Origin: Planctomycetota bacterium
Lineage (GTDB): Bacteria > Planctomycetota > MHYJ01 > JACPRB01
DNA length: 37,792 bases
Assembly (NCBI GenBank): GCA_016190175.1
Contig: JACPRC010000212.1
Location: 1-37,792 of the forward strand
Direction: 5' to 3'
Of this stretch, positions 31,599-37,792 are shown piece after piece; position 1 is the first letter of the stretch, and each line of letters opens with the position of its first letter. The notes below the pieces were generated by a model, which worked only from the letters and a program-made list of their open reading frames with translations, was not told the origin of the DNA and searched no databases. Made by a program: the position numbers and the translations under genes.

Positions 31599-32779
31599 TC
31601 CACGCCCACTTCGATCTCTTCTCCGGCATCTCCGGCGACATGACGCTGGGGGCTCTCGTGGACGCGGGCCTCCCCCTTCGCGACCTGAAGCGGGTCCTGG
31701 CCGCGTTCCCCCTTCGCGGGTACGCGCTCCGCGCCCGGCGCGTCATGAAGGGACCGGTCTGCGCGACCAAGGTGGACGTCGTCGTCGCGAAGCGGCCGCA
31801 CGGCCACACGCCGCTCCGGAAGATCCTGGCCCTCCTGCGACGCAGCCGCATCCCGGCGCCCGCGCGGGAGACCGCGGAGCGCGTCTTCCTCGCCCTGGGC
31901 CGCGCGGAGGGGAAGGTCCACCGCACGGACCCGATGGCGGTCGAGTTCCACGAGGTCGGCGCGGTGGACTCGATCGTGGACATCGTGGGTTCGTGCGCGG
32001 GATTCCACCTGCTCGGCGTCGGAAGCGCGACGTGCACCCCCGTGCCGGTGACGCACGGCACGATCCGGGGCGATCACGGCCCGATCCCGCTGCCCGGACC
32101 CGCGACGATGGAGATGCTCCGGGGGTTCCCCGTCGTCGCGCTCGACCTGGACCGCGAGCTGGTGACGCCCACGGGGGCGGCGCTCCTCTCGACGCTCGCG
32201 CGGCCCGGCCCGTTCCCGCCGATGCGGCTGACGGCCGTCGGCACGGGAGCGGGCGGATGGGACCTGCCGCGCCCGAACGTGATGCGGATCCTCCTCGGCG
32301 AGACGGCAGCTCCGGCGGAGAGCGACCTCGTCTACGAGATCCGCGCCAACCTGGACAACGCTCCGGGCGATCTCATCGGATACGCGTGCGAGAAGCTCTT
32401 CGAGGCCGGCGCCCTCGACGTCTGGACGGAACCCATCCAGATGAAGAAGTCGCGGCCCGGCGTCGCGCTCGCAGCGCTCGTCGCGCCGGACCGCCGGGAG
32501 GCGGCGGAGAGGATCCTGCTGACCGAGACGCCGACGTTCGGGGTCCGCCGCGTCCTCATGGAGCGGTCGAAGCTCGACCGCCGTACCGCGACCGTCCGGA
32601 CGCCGTATGGCCCGATCCGGATCAAGACCGGCTGTCTGGACGGGCGGCCCGTGCGCTCGGCGCCGGAATACGAGGACGTCCGGGCGGCCGCGATGCGCCA
32701 CGGCGTCCCCCTCTCGCGCGTCCTCCGGGCGGCGCTCGATGCGAGTCGATCCTCGCACGGCGCCGATTTCGGTGTATAA
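31595..32779 (+). CDS. larC: LarC, nickel insertion protein of pincer cofactor
   Basis: LarC inserts nickel into the pyridinium bis-thiocarboxylate cofactor (nickel-pincer) used by lactate racemase and relatives. The 394-residue protein opens with the family's HFDLFSGISGDMTLGALVDAG and keeps EFHEVGAVDSIVDIVG, PVPVTHGTIRGDHGPIPLPGPAT and LVTPTGAALL. In Lactobacillus the protein is made by a frameshift from two frames; here it is one continuous frame. No larA, larB or larE is nearby, so partners must lie elsewhere. The ATG overlaps the previous stop by 4 bases. Confidence 0.94.
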   Translation: MIHAHFDLFSGISGDMTLGALVDAGLPLRDLKRVLAAFPLRGYALRARRVMKGPVCATKVDVVVAKRPHGHTPLRKILALLRRSRIPAPARETAERVFLALGRAEGKVHRTDPMAVEFHEVGAVDSIVDIVGSCAGFHLLGVGSATCTPVPVTHGTIRGDHGPIPLPGPATMEMLRGFPVVALDLDRELVTPTGAALLSTLARPGPFPPMRLTAVGTGAGGWDLPRPNVMRILLGETAAPAESDLVYEIRANLDNAPGDLIGYACEKLFEAGALDVWTEPIQMKKSRPGVALAALVAPDRREAAERILLTETPTFGVRRVLMERSKLDRRTATVRTPYGPIRIKTGCLDGRPVRSAPEYEDVRAAAMRHGVPLSRVLRAALDASRSSHGADFGV

Positions 32780-32780
32780 T
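32775..32780 (+). promoter_or_regulatory. Candidate -10 box at larC end
   Basis: TATAAT at 32775-32780 overlaps the larC stop codon and lies six bases before a GTG at 32787. A matching -35 is weak. If used, the next message would begin at or next to its start codon. Confidence 0.35.
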
Positions 32781-32786
32781 CCCCGC

Positions 32787-33002
32787 GTGGGAGCATTGAG
32801 TCCGACCGGTCCGAAGCCGCTCGTCGAGTTCACCCTCCGCGACAGGACCACCTCCAACGAGCGCGTCGTGGAAGCGCGGGATCGGCTGCAGAACTCGGTC
32901 ATGGCTTCGCCCCGTCCGCCCGAGCTCGGACCGCAGGGCGAGCCGGCATCGCGATCCTCCGGCACCGAAGGCGTGGGAAAGAACATCGACATCGTCGCCT
33001 GA
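32787..33002 (+). CDS. Small hypothetical protein
   Basis: A possible 71-residue protein in the gap after larC, starting at GTG 32787 with no ribosome-binding site. It has a short helical stretch (TTSNERVVEARDRLQNSVM) between two Pro/Gly-rich parts and ends GKNIDIVA. It follows a TATAAT box so closely that a leaderless message would be needed. It resembles nothing I know. Support comes only from the open frame and its position ahead of the next gene. Confidence 0.38.
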   Translation: MGALSPTGPKPLVEFTLRDRTTSNERVVEARDRLQNSVMASPRPPELGPQGEPASRSSGTEGVGKNIDIVA

Positions 33003-33026
33003 AACGGCCGATACGACAGGGGGAGG

Positions 33027-33044
33027 GAGCGCCTCCCGGCGCTC
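33027..33044 (+). other. Small hairpin before a ribosome-binding site
   Basis: GAGCGCC (33027-33033) and GGCGCTC (33038-33044) form a 7-bp stem with a 4-base loop, ending one base before the GAAGGAG that serves the ATG at 33055. It could modulate that start or stabilise the message. Confidence 0.35.
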
Positions 33045-33054
33045 GAAGGAGAGG

Positions 33055-33561
33055 ATGATCGACGAAGTCCATGCCTCCGGCATCGGAGGCGGCCGCGCCG
33101 TGCCGCCCAGACGCACCGAGCGTTCCGGGGGAACCCCGAAGGATGCGCCGCAGCCTCGCTTGATCGAGGTGCGCAATCGCCTCGGCGGTATTTCCGATGA
33201 ACTGGAGCGGCTCCTCACCCGGCTGTCCTCCCTGCAGGACCGCGCGCACGCGGGCTCGCAGCTCCTCGAACGGCTCCGCGCGGGTTCGGCGGACGCGCCG
33301 GAGATCCCCGAGCTGGCCCGCCGCGCGTTCGTCGATCCCGCCGATCCCGGTTCGATGGAGCGCGCCGTGCGCACGGCGCTGGACGACACGGAGCGGGCCC
33401 GGCATGATCTCGAGCGTTCGATCTCCTCCGCGCAGGTCGCGCTGCAGAACGTGCTCTCCGCAACGACGGAGGAGCCCGGCCTCCCTCCCGGTGCGCCCCC
33501 GATGGAGGGGCTGAGCTTCGACCGCAGGAACGTCCTCCAGCTCCTGGACCGCCCGCCATGA
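33055..33561 (+). CDS. Hypothetical helical protein
   Basis: A 168-residue soluble protein with no signal peptide. The first 35 residues are Gly/Pro/Arg-rich and probably disordered. Two helical stretches follow (about 36-80 and 103-140) with coiled-coil character, such as LGGISDELERLLTRLSSLQDRA, and a Pro-rich tail. A good ribosome-binding site, AAGGAG, precedes the ATG. Its stop overlaps the start of the large lipoprotein as ATGA, so the two are coupled. I do not recognise the family; a regulator or chaperone-like partner is possible from its shape only. Confidence 0.75.
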   Translation: MIDEVHASGIGGGRAVPPRRTERSGGTPKDAPQPRLIEVRNRLGGISDELERLLTRLSSLQDRAHAGSQLLERLRAGSADAPEIPELARRAFVDPADPGSMERAVRTALDDTERARHDLERSISSAQVALQNVLSATTEEPGLPPGAPPMEGLSFDRRNVLQLLDRPP

Positions 33562-36230
33562 AGCCGGCCGCCGCGATCCTCCTCGTCGCGGCCGTCGGAG
33601 GGCTCTGCGGCTGCCGCCCCGGAAAGTCCTCCACGAGCGTCGCCGCGGAGTCCGCCGGGCAGGACTCGAAGGAAGGGTTCGAGGGCCGCCGATCCGCCAC
33701 CGAAATCCACCCCGGTTGGGAATCGGTCCGCGATTCCGAGCATCCGTCCTGGAACGACGTCTCCGTCGTCGACGATACCGCGTCCGCCCGCAGCGGCGAC
33801 GCCTTCCTGCGCTTCCGCACGCGAGGGGGCGCCACGGCCTTCCAGCAACGGTTGAAACACGCCCACATGCTGGCCCCCGAAAGGAGCTACTCGCTCTCCG
33901 TGTACGTTCGGATCCCTCCCGCCGCGCCGGACGAACGGCCCCGCGCGAACCAGGCCTCGATCGAGATCCGGTGGCTGGACCGCCGCGGCCGGCTCCTCCG
34001 CGTCGACAAGTCCGTGGGCGTCGCAACCGCCCCCTCGTGGACCTCGATCTTCCTCGAGGTCGCCGTCGCCCCCGCAGAGGCCGTGTGGGCGCAGTTGCGC
34101 CTGTGCTACGACGGACCGGACGTGCGGGGGGAGTGCGACTTCGACGATCTCCTCTTCGAGGGCCAGCCCCGGATCCGGATCGAACCGGCGGGCCGGGAGA
34201 TCCCCGTCTTCCGGCCCGGGGAACCCGCGGTGTTCCGGATCTCCGTCCCGACGTCGGTCACGGGAGAGCCGACCCTCTCCCTGGCCCTGCGCGATGCGCT
34301 GGGCCGCGACGTGGCCGCGCCGCGCACGAGGGCGCTCGGCGAGCGCAGATCGGTCACGGAGACGTTCGACCTGCCCGGGGCCGGGTATTTCGAGCTGCAC
34401 GTGCGTCTGGAATCGGAGGGCGCGCTCGTCGGACGGAAGACGAGCCCGGTCCTGGCGCCCGAACCGGCGCGCTTCCCCCGGCGATCGGGCCGGGCTCTGG
34501 GCGTCGTCTTCAACCCCTACCGCGACCGTTACCACGACGTGGCGGCGCTGACCGAGCTGCTCGGCTTCCAGCGCGCGAAGATCGTCGCGTGGGACCTGTT
34601 CGCCGGACGCCGGGCCGCCGAGCCGGACCTGACGGAGATCGTCTCGATCGTGCGCGCCGCGATGGAGGCGGAGGCCTCGGCGTTCATCGCCGTCCTGGCC
34701 CACCCTCCCGCGTCCCTGTTCCCCACCGCGGACCCGAACATCCTCCGCGAGCCGCCGCTGGCCCTCTTCTCGCTGGGCCGGAAGAACTGGGAGGCCGGGC
34801 TCCAGAAGACCGTGGAGAGGTTCTCGGAGTTGCTCACCGACTGGCAGATCGGGCCCGACGGGGAGACGACCGCCGGGTTCACCGGTCCCGCCGACGCGAT
34901 CCTCGGGGAGGTGCTCCGGGCGATCCGCACCTCCTCGCGGATCGCGCGCGTGGGCGTGCCCGTCTCTTCCACCGAGGCCCCGACGGTCGCCCTTTCCAAC
35001 GCGCGCTTCTTCGCGGTCTACCCCCGGGACTGGACCACGCCGGAGCGCTTCGCGCAGCGGGTCGAGGTCCCGGGACGAGAGAGCCATCTGGCGATCGCCC
35101 TTCCGCCGCTCGGCCCCCCCGATATCGAGGGGGCGCGGCAGAAGCAGGCCGCGGAGTTCCTCAAGCGGCTCGTCTTCGTCGCTACCTCCGGCGGCACCGG
35201 CGGCGCGTACGTGCCGCTGTCCGGCGATCCCCAGACGGGGATGATCGACGCCGACGGGTACCCGCTGGCCACGGCGCTCGTGCTGCGCGTGGCGAACGAC
35301 ATCCTCTCCGGCGCCCGGCACGACCCGAAGTCCCACCTCTTCCCGCCGCCGATCCGCGACTTCGTCTTCGAGAAGGAAGGGCAGATGACCGTCGTCCTGT
35401 GGAGCGAGTCCGGGTCGGTGCCGGTGGAGACGTTCCTCGGGTACGAGGCGCGCCTCATCGATCCGCTCGGAGCCTCCCGCTCCCTCGATCCCGGAACGAA
35501 GTTCGAGGTCGGGCCGGAACCGCGGATCATGGTGGGGGTGGACCCACTTCTTCTGAAGACGCAGGTGAGCTGCCAGATCCACCGGAAGCCCGAACCGCCC
35601 GAGACGGAACCTCCCGTGTGGCCGACGCTGCCCCTCCGCGCCGATCCGCCGGTCCGGCTCCTGCGGATCACGAACCACTTCGACGAGGACATCAAGAACG
35701 TCAAGTTCGCTATCCGGGACCCGATCCCGGCGGGCTGGACGATCCGCCCGCGCGAGGACGGCGTCTCGCTCCTGGCCAAGGGCCGGACGCTGGAGCGCGA
35801 ACTGACGATCACGCTCCCTCCTTCCGAGCAGGACGGCACGCGGGAGCTGACCATCGAATTCTCCTTCATCCGGATCGTCGGGGGGAAGGAGAAGCTCTAC
35901 GAACTGAAGTTGCGGCGCGTGATCACGCTCATCCCGGAGGCGGAGGTGATCTGGCGCGTGGAGCCGATCGATGGGGACAGGGAGAGGCGAAGGATCTGGA
36001 TCTCGGTGATGAACCGCGCCGACCACACGCTCAACCTGCGCGGGTGGCTGTACATCCCCGGCCTCCCGGATCAGCAGATCGCGATCACCGGCCTCAAGGT
36101 GAATAAGGACGAGAGCCTCGGGGCCTTTGAGTTCCGACTGGAGGGCGGAAATCCGGCCACCGTGGAAGTCAGGCTCGAGGAGGCGGGCGGGCGGCGCGTC
36201 TTCATCAACAAGGCCATCCCGGTGAAGTGA
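33558..36230 (+). CDS. Large multidomain lipoprotein
   Basis: An 890-residue protein with a lipoprotein signal (lipobox LCGC, C19). Residues 45-200 look like a CBM4/9-type carbohydrate-binding jelly roll (WNDVSVVDDTASARSGDAFL, then ECDFDDLLFEG). A second beta domain lies at about 205-305. Residues 310-620 have alternating strands and helices, as in a glycosidase-like barrel (ALGVVFNPYRDRYHDVAAL, FIAVLAHPPASLF), but I cannot place catalytic acids. The last 250 residues are beta-sandwich domains like those linked to glycosidases. It would sit on the envelope and may bind or process glycans. The start overlaps the previous stop; priA follows 8 bases later. Confidence 0.82.
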   Translation: MKPAAAILLVAAVGGLCGCRPGKSSTSVAAESAGQDSKEGFEGRRSATEIHPGWESVRDSEHPSWNDVSVVDDTASARSGDAFLRFRTRGGATAFQQRLKHAHMLAPERSYSLSVYVRIPPAAPDERPRANQASIEIRWLDRRGRLLRVDKSVGVATAPSWTSIFLEVAVAPAEAVWAQLRLCYDGPDVRGECDFDDLLFEGQPRIRIEPAGREIPVFRPGEPAVFRISVPTSVTGEPTLSLALRDALGRDVAAPRTRALGERRSVTETFDLPGAGYFELHVRLESEGALVGRKTSPVLAPEPARFPRRSGRALGVVFNPYRDRYHDVAALTELLGFQRAKIVAWDLFAGRRAAEPDLTEIVSIVRAAMEAEASAFIAVLAHPPASLFPTADPNILREPPLALFSLGRKNWEAGLQKTVERFSELLTDWQIGPDGETTAGFTGPADAILGEVLRAIRTSSRIARVGVPVSSTEAPTVALSNARFFAVYPRDWTTPERFAQRVEVPGRESHLAIALPPLGPPDIEGARQKQAAEFLKRLVFVATSGGTGGAYVPLSGDPQTGMIDADGYPLATALVLRVANDILSGARHDPKSHLFPPPIRDFVFEKEGQMTVVLWSESGSVPVETFLGYEARLIDPLGASRSLDPGTKFEVGPEPRIMVGVDPLLLKTQVSCQIHRKPEPPETEPPVWPTLPLRADPPVRLLRITNHFDEDIKNVKFAIRDPIPAGWTIRPREDGVSLLAKGRTLERELTITLPPSEQDGTRELTIEFSFIRIVGGKEKLYELKLRRVITLIPEAEVIWRVEPIDGDRERRRIWISVMNRADHTLNLRGWLYIPGLPDQQIAITGLKVNKDESLGAFEFRLEGGNPATVEVRLEEAGGRRVFINKAIPVK

Positions 36231-36238
36231 ATCCCGCG

Positions 36239-37792
36239 ATGTTCGCCGAAGTCCTCGTCAACCTCCCCGTCGACCGGACGTTCACGTACGCCGTGCCGCC
36301 GGGGATGCGCGTGGCGCGCGGGTCGCGCGTCGTCGTCCCCTTCCGCGGCCGGCCGCTCGGCGGGTTCGTCCTGCGCCTCACGGAGGAGGCCCCGCCATTC
36401 GCCGTCAAGGAGGTCTCGAACGGGGGCGAGGTCCTCATCGACGACGGGTTCTTCGACCTCGCGCGCTGGATCGCCGACCGCTACGCGTGCGGCTGGGGCG
36501 AAGCGCTCGAGGCGGCGGTCCCGACCGGGGTGAAGAAGCGGCGGGCCGCCCGCACGGTCACGGTCGCGCGGCTCGCCGGGCCGCGGGAGCCCGCCACGGC
36601 GCGCTCCCCGAACCAGCGCCGCATCCTGGAGCTGCTCGGCCAGGCCGGACCGCTCACCGTCGCGGACATGGCCCGCCGGCTCGGGTCCCGCCCCAGCCTC
36701 GCCCCCCTCGTGAAGAAGGGGTGGGTGGTCACGCAGCAGGTGCCCGGCGAGATCGACGCCCTCGCCGACGTGCTCCACGAGGCGCCGAAGGAGATCACGC
36801 TGACGCCCGAGCAGGAGGCGGCGCTCGCGACGATCGCGGCGCATCCGACGGGAGTCACCCTCATCCACGGCGTGACGGGCAGCGGCAAGACCGAGGTGTA
36901 CCTCCGCGCGATCGAGCGCGTCGTCGCCGCGGGGAAGCAGGCGATCGTCCTCGTCCCGGAGATCGCCCTCACGCCGCAGACGGTCTCGCGCTTCCGGGCC
37001 CGCTTCCCGCGGATCGCCGTGCTCCACAGCGTCCTCACGGAGGCGGACCGCGCGGCGCAGTGGCGCACGACGCGCGCGGGCGGGGCGGACGTCATCATCG
37101 GCGCGCGCTCGGCCGTCTTCGCGCCGACCCGGGCGCTCGGGCTCGTCGTCATCGACGAGGAGCATGAGGCGGCCTACAAGCAGGACAACGCGCCGCGGTA
37201 CCATGCGCGCGAGGTCGCGATCGAACGGGCGCGCCGCGAGGGCGCGGGGGTCGTCCTCGGGTCCGCGACGCCGTCGATCGAGTCCCTCTTCCTCGCCCGC
37301 CGGGGCGACTTCCGCCTCGCGACGCTCTCCCGGCGGATCGAGGGGCGGCCGATGCCGGAGATCGAAGTCGTGGACATGGCGGCCGAGCGCGCGGAGCTGA
37401 AGCGCTTCCCGATCCTCTCGCGCCGCCTCGTGCGCCTCATGACCGAAACGACCTCGCGGGGGGAGCAGACGATCCTCTTCCTGAACCGGCGCGGCTACGT
37501 CACGCAGATCGTCTGCACGCGCTGCAAGTGGGTCTTCCGCTGCCGGCGCTGCGACGTCGCGATGACGCACCACCGCGAGCAGGACCGCTGCCTTTGCCAC
37601 TACTGCTTCGACGCGAAGCCCGTCCCCGAGGTCTGCGCCGACTGCCGCGCGGGCGGGCTCCTGCGCCTCGGGATCGGCACGGAACGGATCGAGGACGAGG
37701 TGAAGACCCTCTTCCCGGGCCGGACGGTCGCGCGCATGGACAGCGACTCGATGAAGACGCGCCGGGACTACCGCGAGTCGCTCGGCGGGCTC
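36239..37792 (+). CDS. priA: Primosomal helicase PriA (N-terminal 518 codons)
   Basis: PriA recognises stalled or repaired forks and reloads the replicative helicase. The gene is cut by the window edge after 518 codons; full PriA is about 700-800. The N-terminal DNA-binding part (VLVNLPVDRTFTYAVP) is followed by Walker A GVTGSGKTE at 211-219, the DEEH box at 306-309 with AAYKQDNAPRYHARE, SATPS, and the start of the second helicase lobe. Four Cys pairs from C426 on (CTRC, CRRC, CHYC, CADC) form the two zinc sites. The start is the ATG at 36239, 8 bases after the lipoprotein stop. Confidence 0.95.
   Translation, partial: MFAEVLVNLPVDRTFTYAVPPGMRVARGSRVVVPFRGRPLGGFVLRLTEEAPPFAVKEVSNGGEVLIDDGFFDLARWIADRYACGWGEALEAAVPTGVKKRRAARTVTVARLAGPREPATARSPNQRRILELLGQAGPLTVADMARRLGSRPSLAPLVKKGWVVTQQVPGEIDALADVLHEAPKEITLTPEQEAALATIAAHPTGVTLIHGVTGSGKTEVYLRAIERVVAAGKQAIVLVPEIALTPQTVSRFRARFPRIAVLHSVLTEADRAAQWRTTRAGGADVIIGARSAVFAPTRALGLVVIDEEHEAAYKQDNAPRYHAREVAIERARREGAGVVLGSATPSIESLFLARRGDFRLATLSRRIEGRPMPEIEVVDMAAERAELKRFPILSRRLVRLMTETTSRGEQTILFLNRRGYVTQIVCTRCKWVFRCRRCDVAMTHHREQDRCLCHYCFDAKPVPEVCADCRAGGLLRLGIGTERIEDEVKTLFPGRTVARMDSDSMKTRRDYRESLGGL

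Noticed and set aside
32622-36026. Very long open frame on the minus strand opposite larC and the lipoprotein
   Set aside because: Arg/Pro/Gly-rich with no domain; the plus strand carries recognisable proteins. It is a GC-rich antisense shadow.

Overview
This 37.8 kb window is GC-rich, gene-dense bacterial DNA, with many ATGA or GTGA stop/start overlaps. A KdsD-type isomerase next to an OstA/LPS-transport-like protein, two lipoproteins and a PilM-PilN-PilO set indicate a diderm cell. SpoVG with an internal zinc ribbon, a small STN-domain protein, an ECF sigma/anti-sigma pair and several secreted proteins with very short signal sequences ending near Gln-Asp-Pro suggest Planctomycetota or a neighbouring uncultured phylum. 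That placement is an inference; no rRNA gene is present to fix it. No tRNA, CRISPR array, transposase or phage gene was seen.

Layout. (1) 171-4302, minus strand: one operon in the order psd, pssA, folK, panC, ispE, spoVG, covering phosphatidylethanolamine synthesis, folate, pantothenate and isoprenoid precursors and a SpoVG regulator. It is driven by a good sigma-70-type promoter at 4360-4388. (2) 4437-6068, plus: an FtsB/DivIC-like protein overlapped in spacing by a FliM that carries a second, FliN-like SpoA domain. (3) 6069-6657: no protein gene, but a strong promoter, a roughly 180-nt structured RNA ending in a clear terminator, CACGGAG repeats and the promoter of the next gene. (4) 6658-10972: an FHA-domain membrane protein facing a pilM-pilN-pilO operon. 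(5) 11177-12030: ribosomal protein L28 and an isochorismatase-like hydrolase. (6) 12031-18326, minus: a hypothetical protein, an ABC exporter pair, a Cys/Met-metabolism PLP enzyme, a secreted 14-repeat WD40 protein and uracil phosphoribosyltransferase. (7) 18496-22374, plus: kdsD, an OstA-like protein and NAD-type isocitrate dehydrogenase. (8) 22388-25306, minus: a lipoprotein, an STN protein, a HEAT-containing anti-sigma factor and its ECF sigma factor. (9) 25493-27687: a TatA/B-like protein (plus), then a DUF3592-like protein and an M16 peptidase (minus). (10) 27907-32779, plus: two paralogous secreted HELTH-motif proteins, each ending in a heavy-metal-binding-like CxxH/CxxC module, with a SAM hydroxide adenosyltransferase between them and larC after them. 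(11) 32787-37792, plus: two unrecognised small proteins, a large multi-domain lipoprotein and the first 518 codons of priA, which runs off the window.

The most unusual signals are two 97-98 bp inverted-repeat elements (18325-18422 and 30180-30276). Their arms are nearly identical, and the downstream arm of each contains the same Shine-Dalgarno-to-GTG start geometry for two unrelated genes. A 46 bp inverted repeat abuts the ATG of the ABC permease in a similar way. Other items worth a second look are the structured RNA at about 6187-6370, the FliM-FliN fusion, the tandem HELTH proteins with metal-binding tails, and the overlapping divergent promoters between upp and kdsD with a predicted leaderless kdsD transcript.
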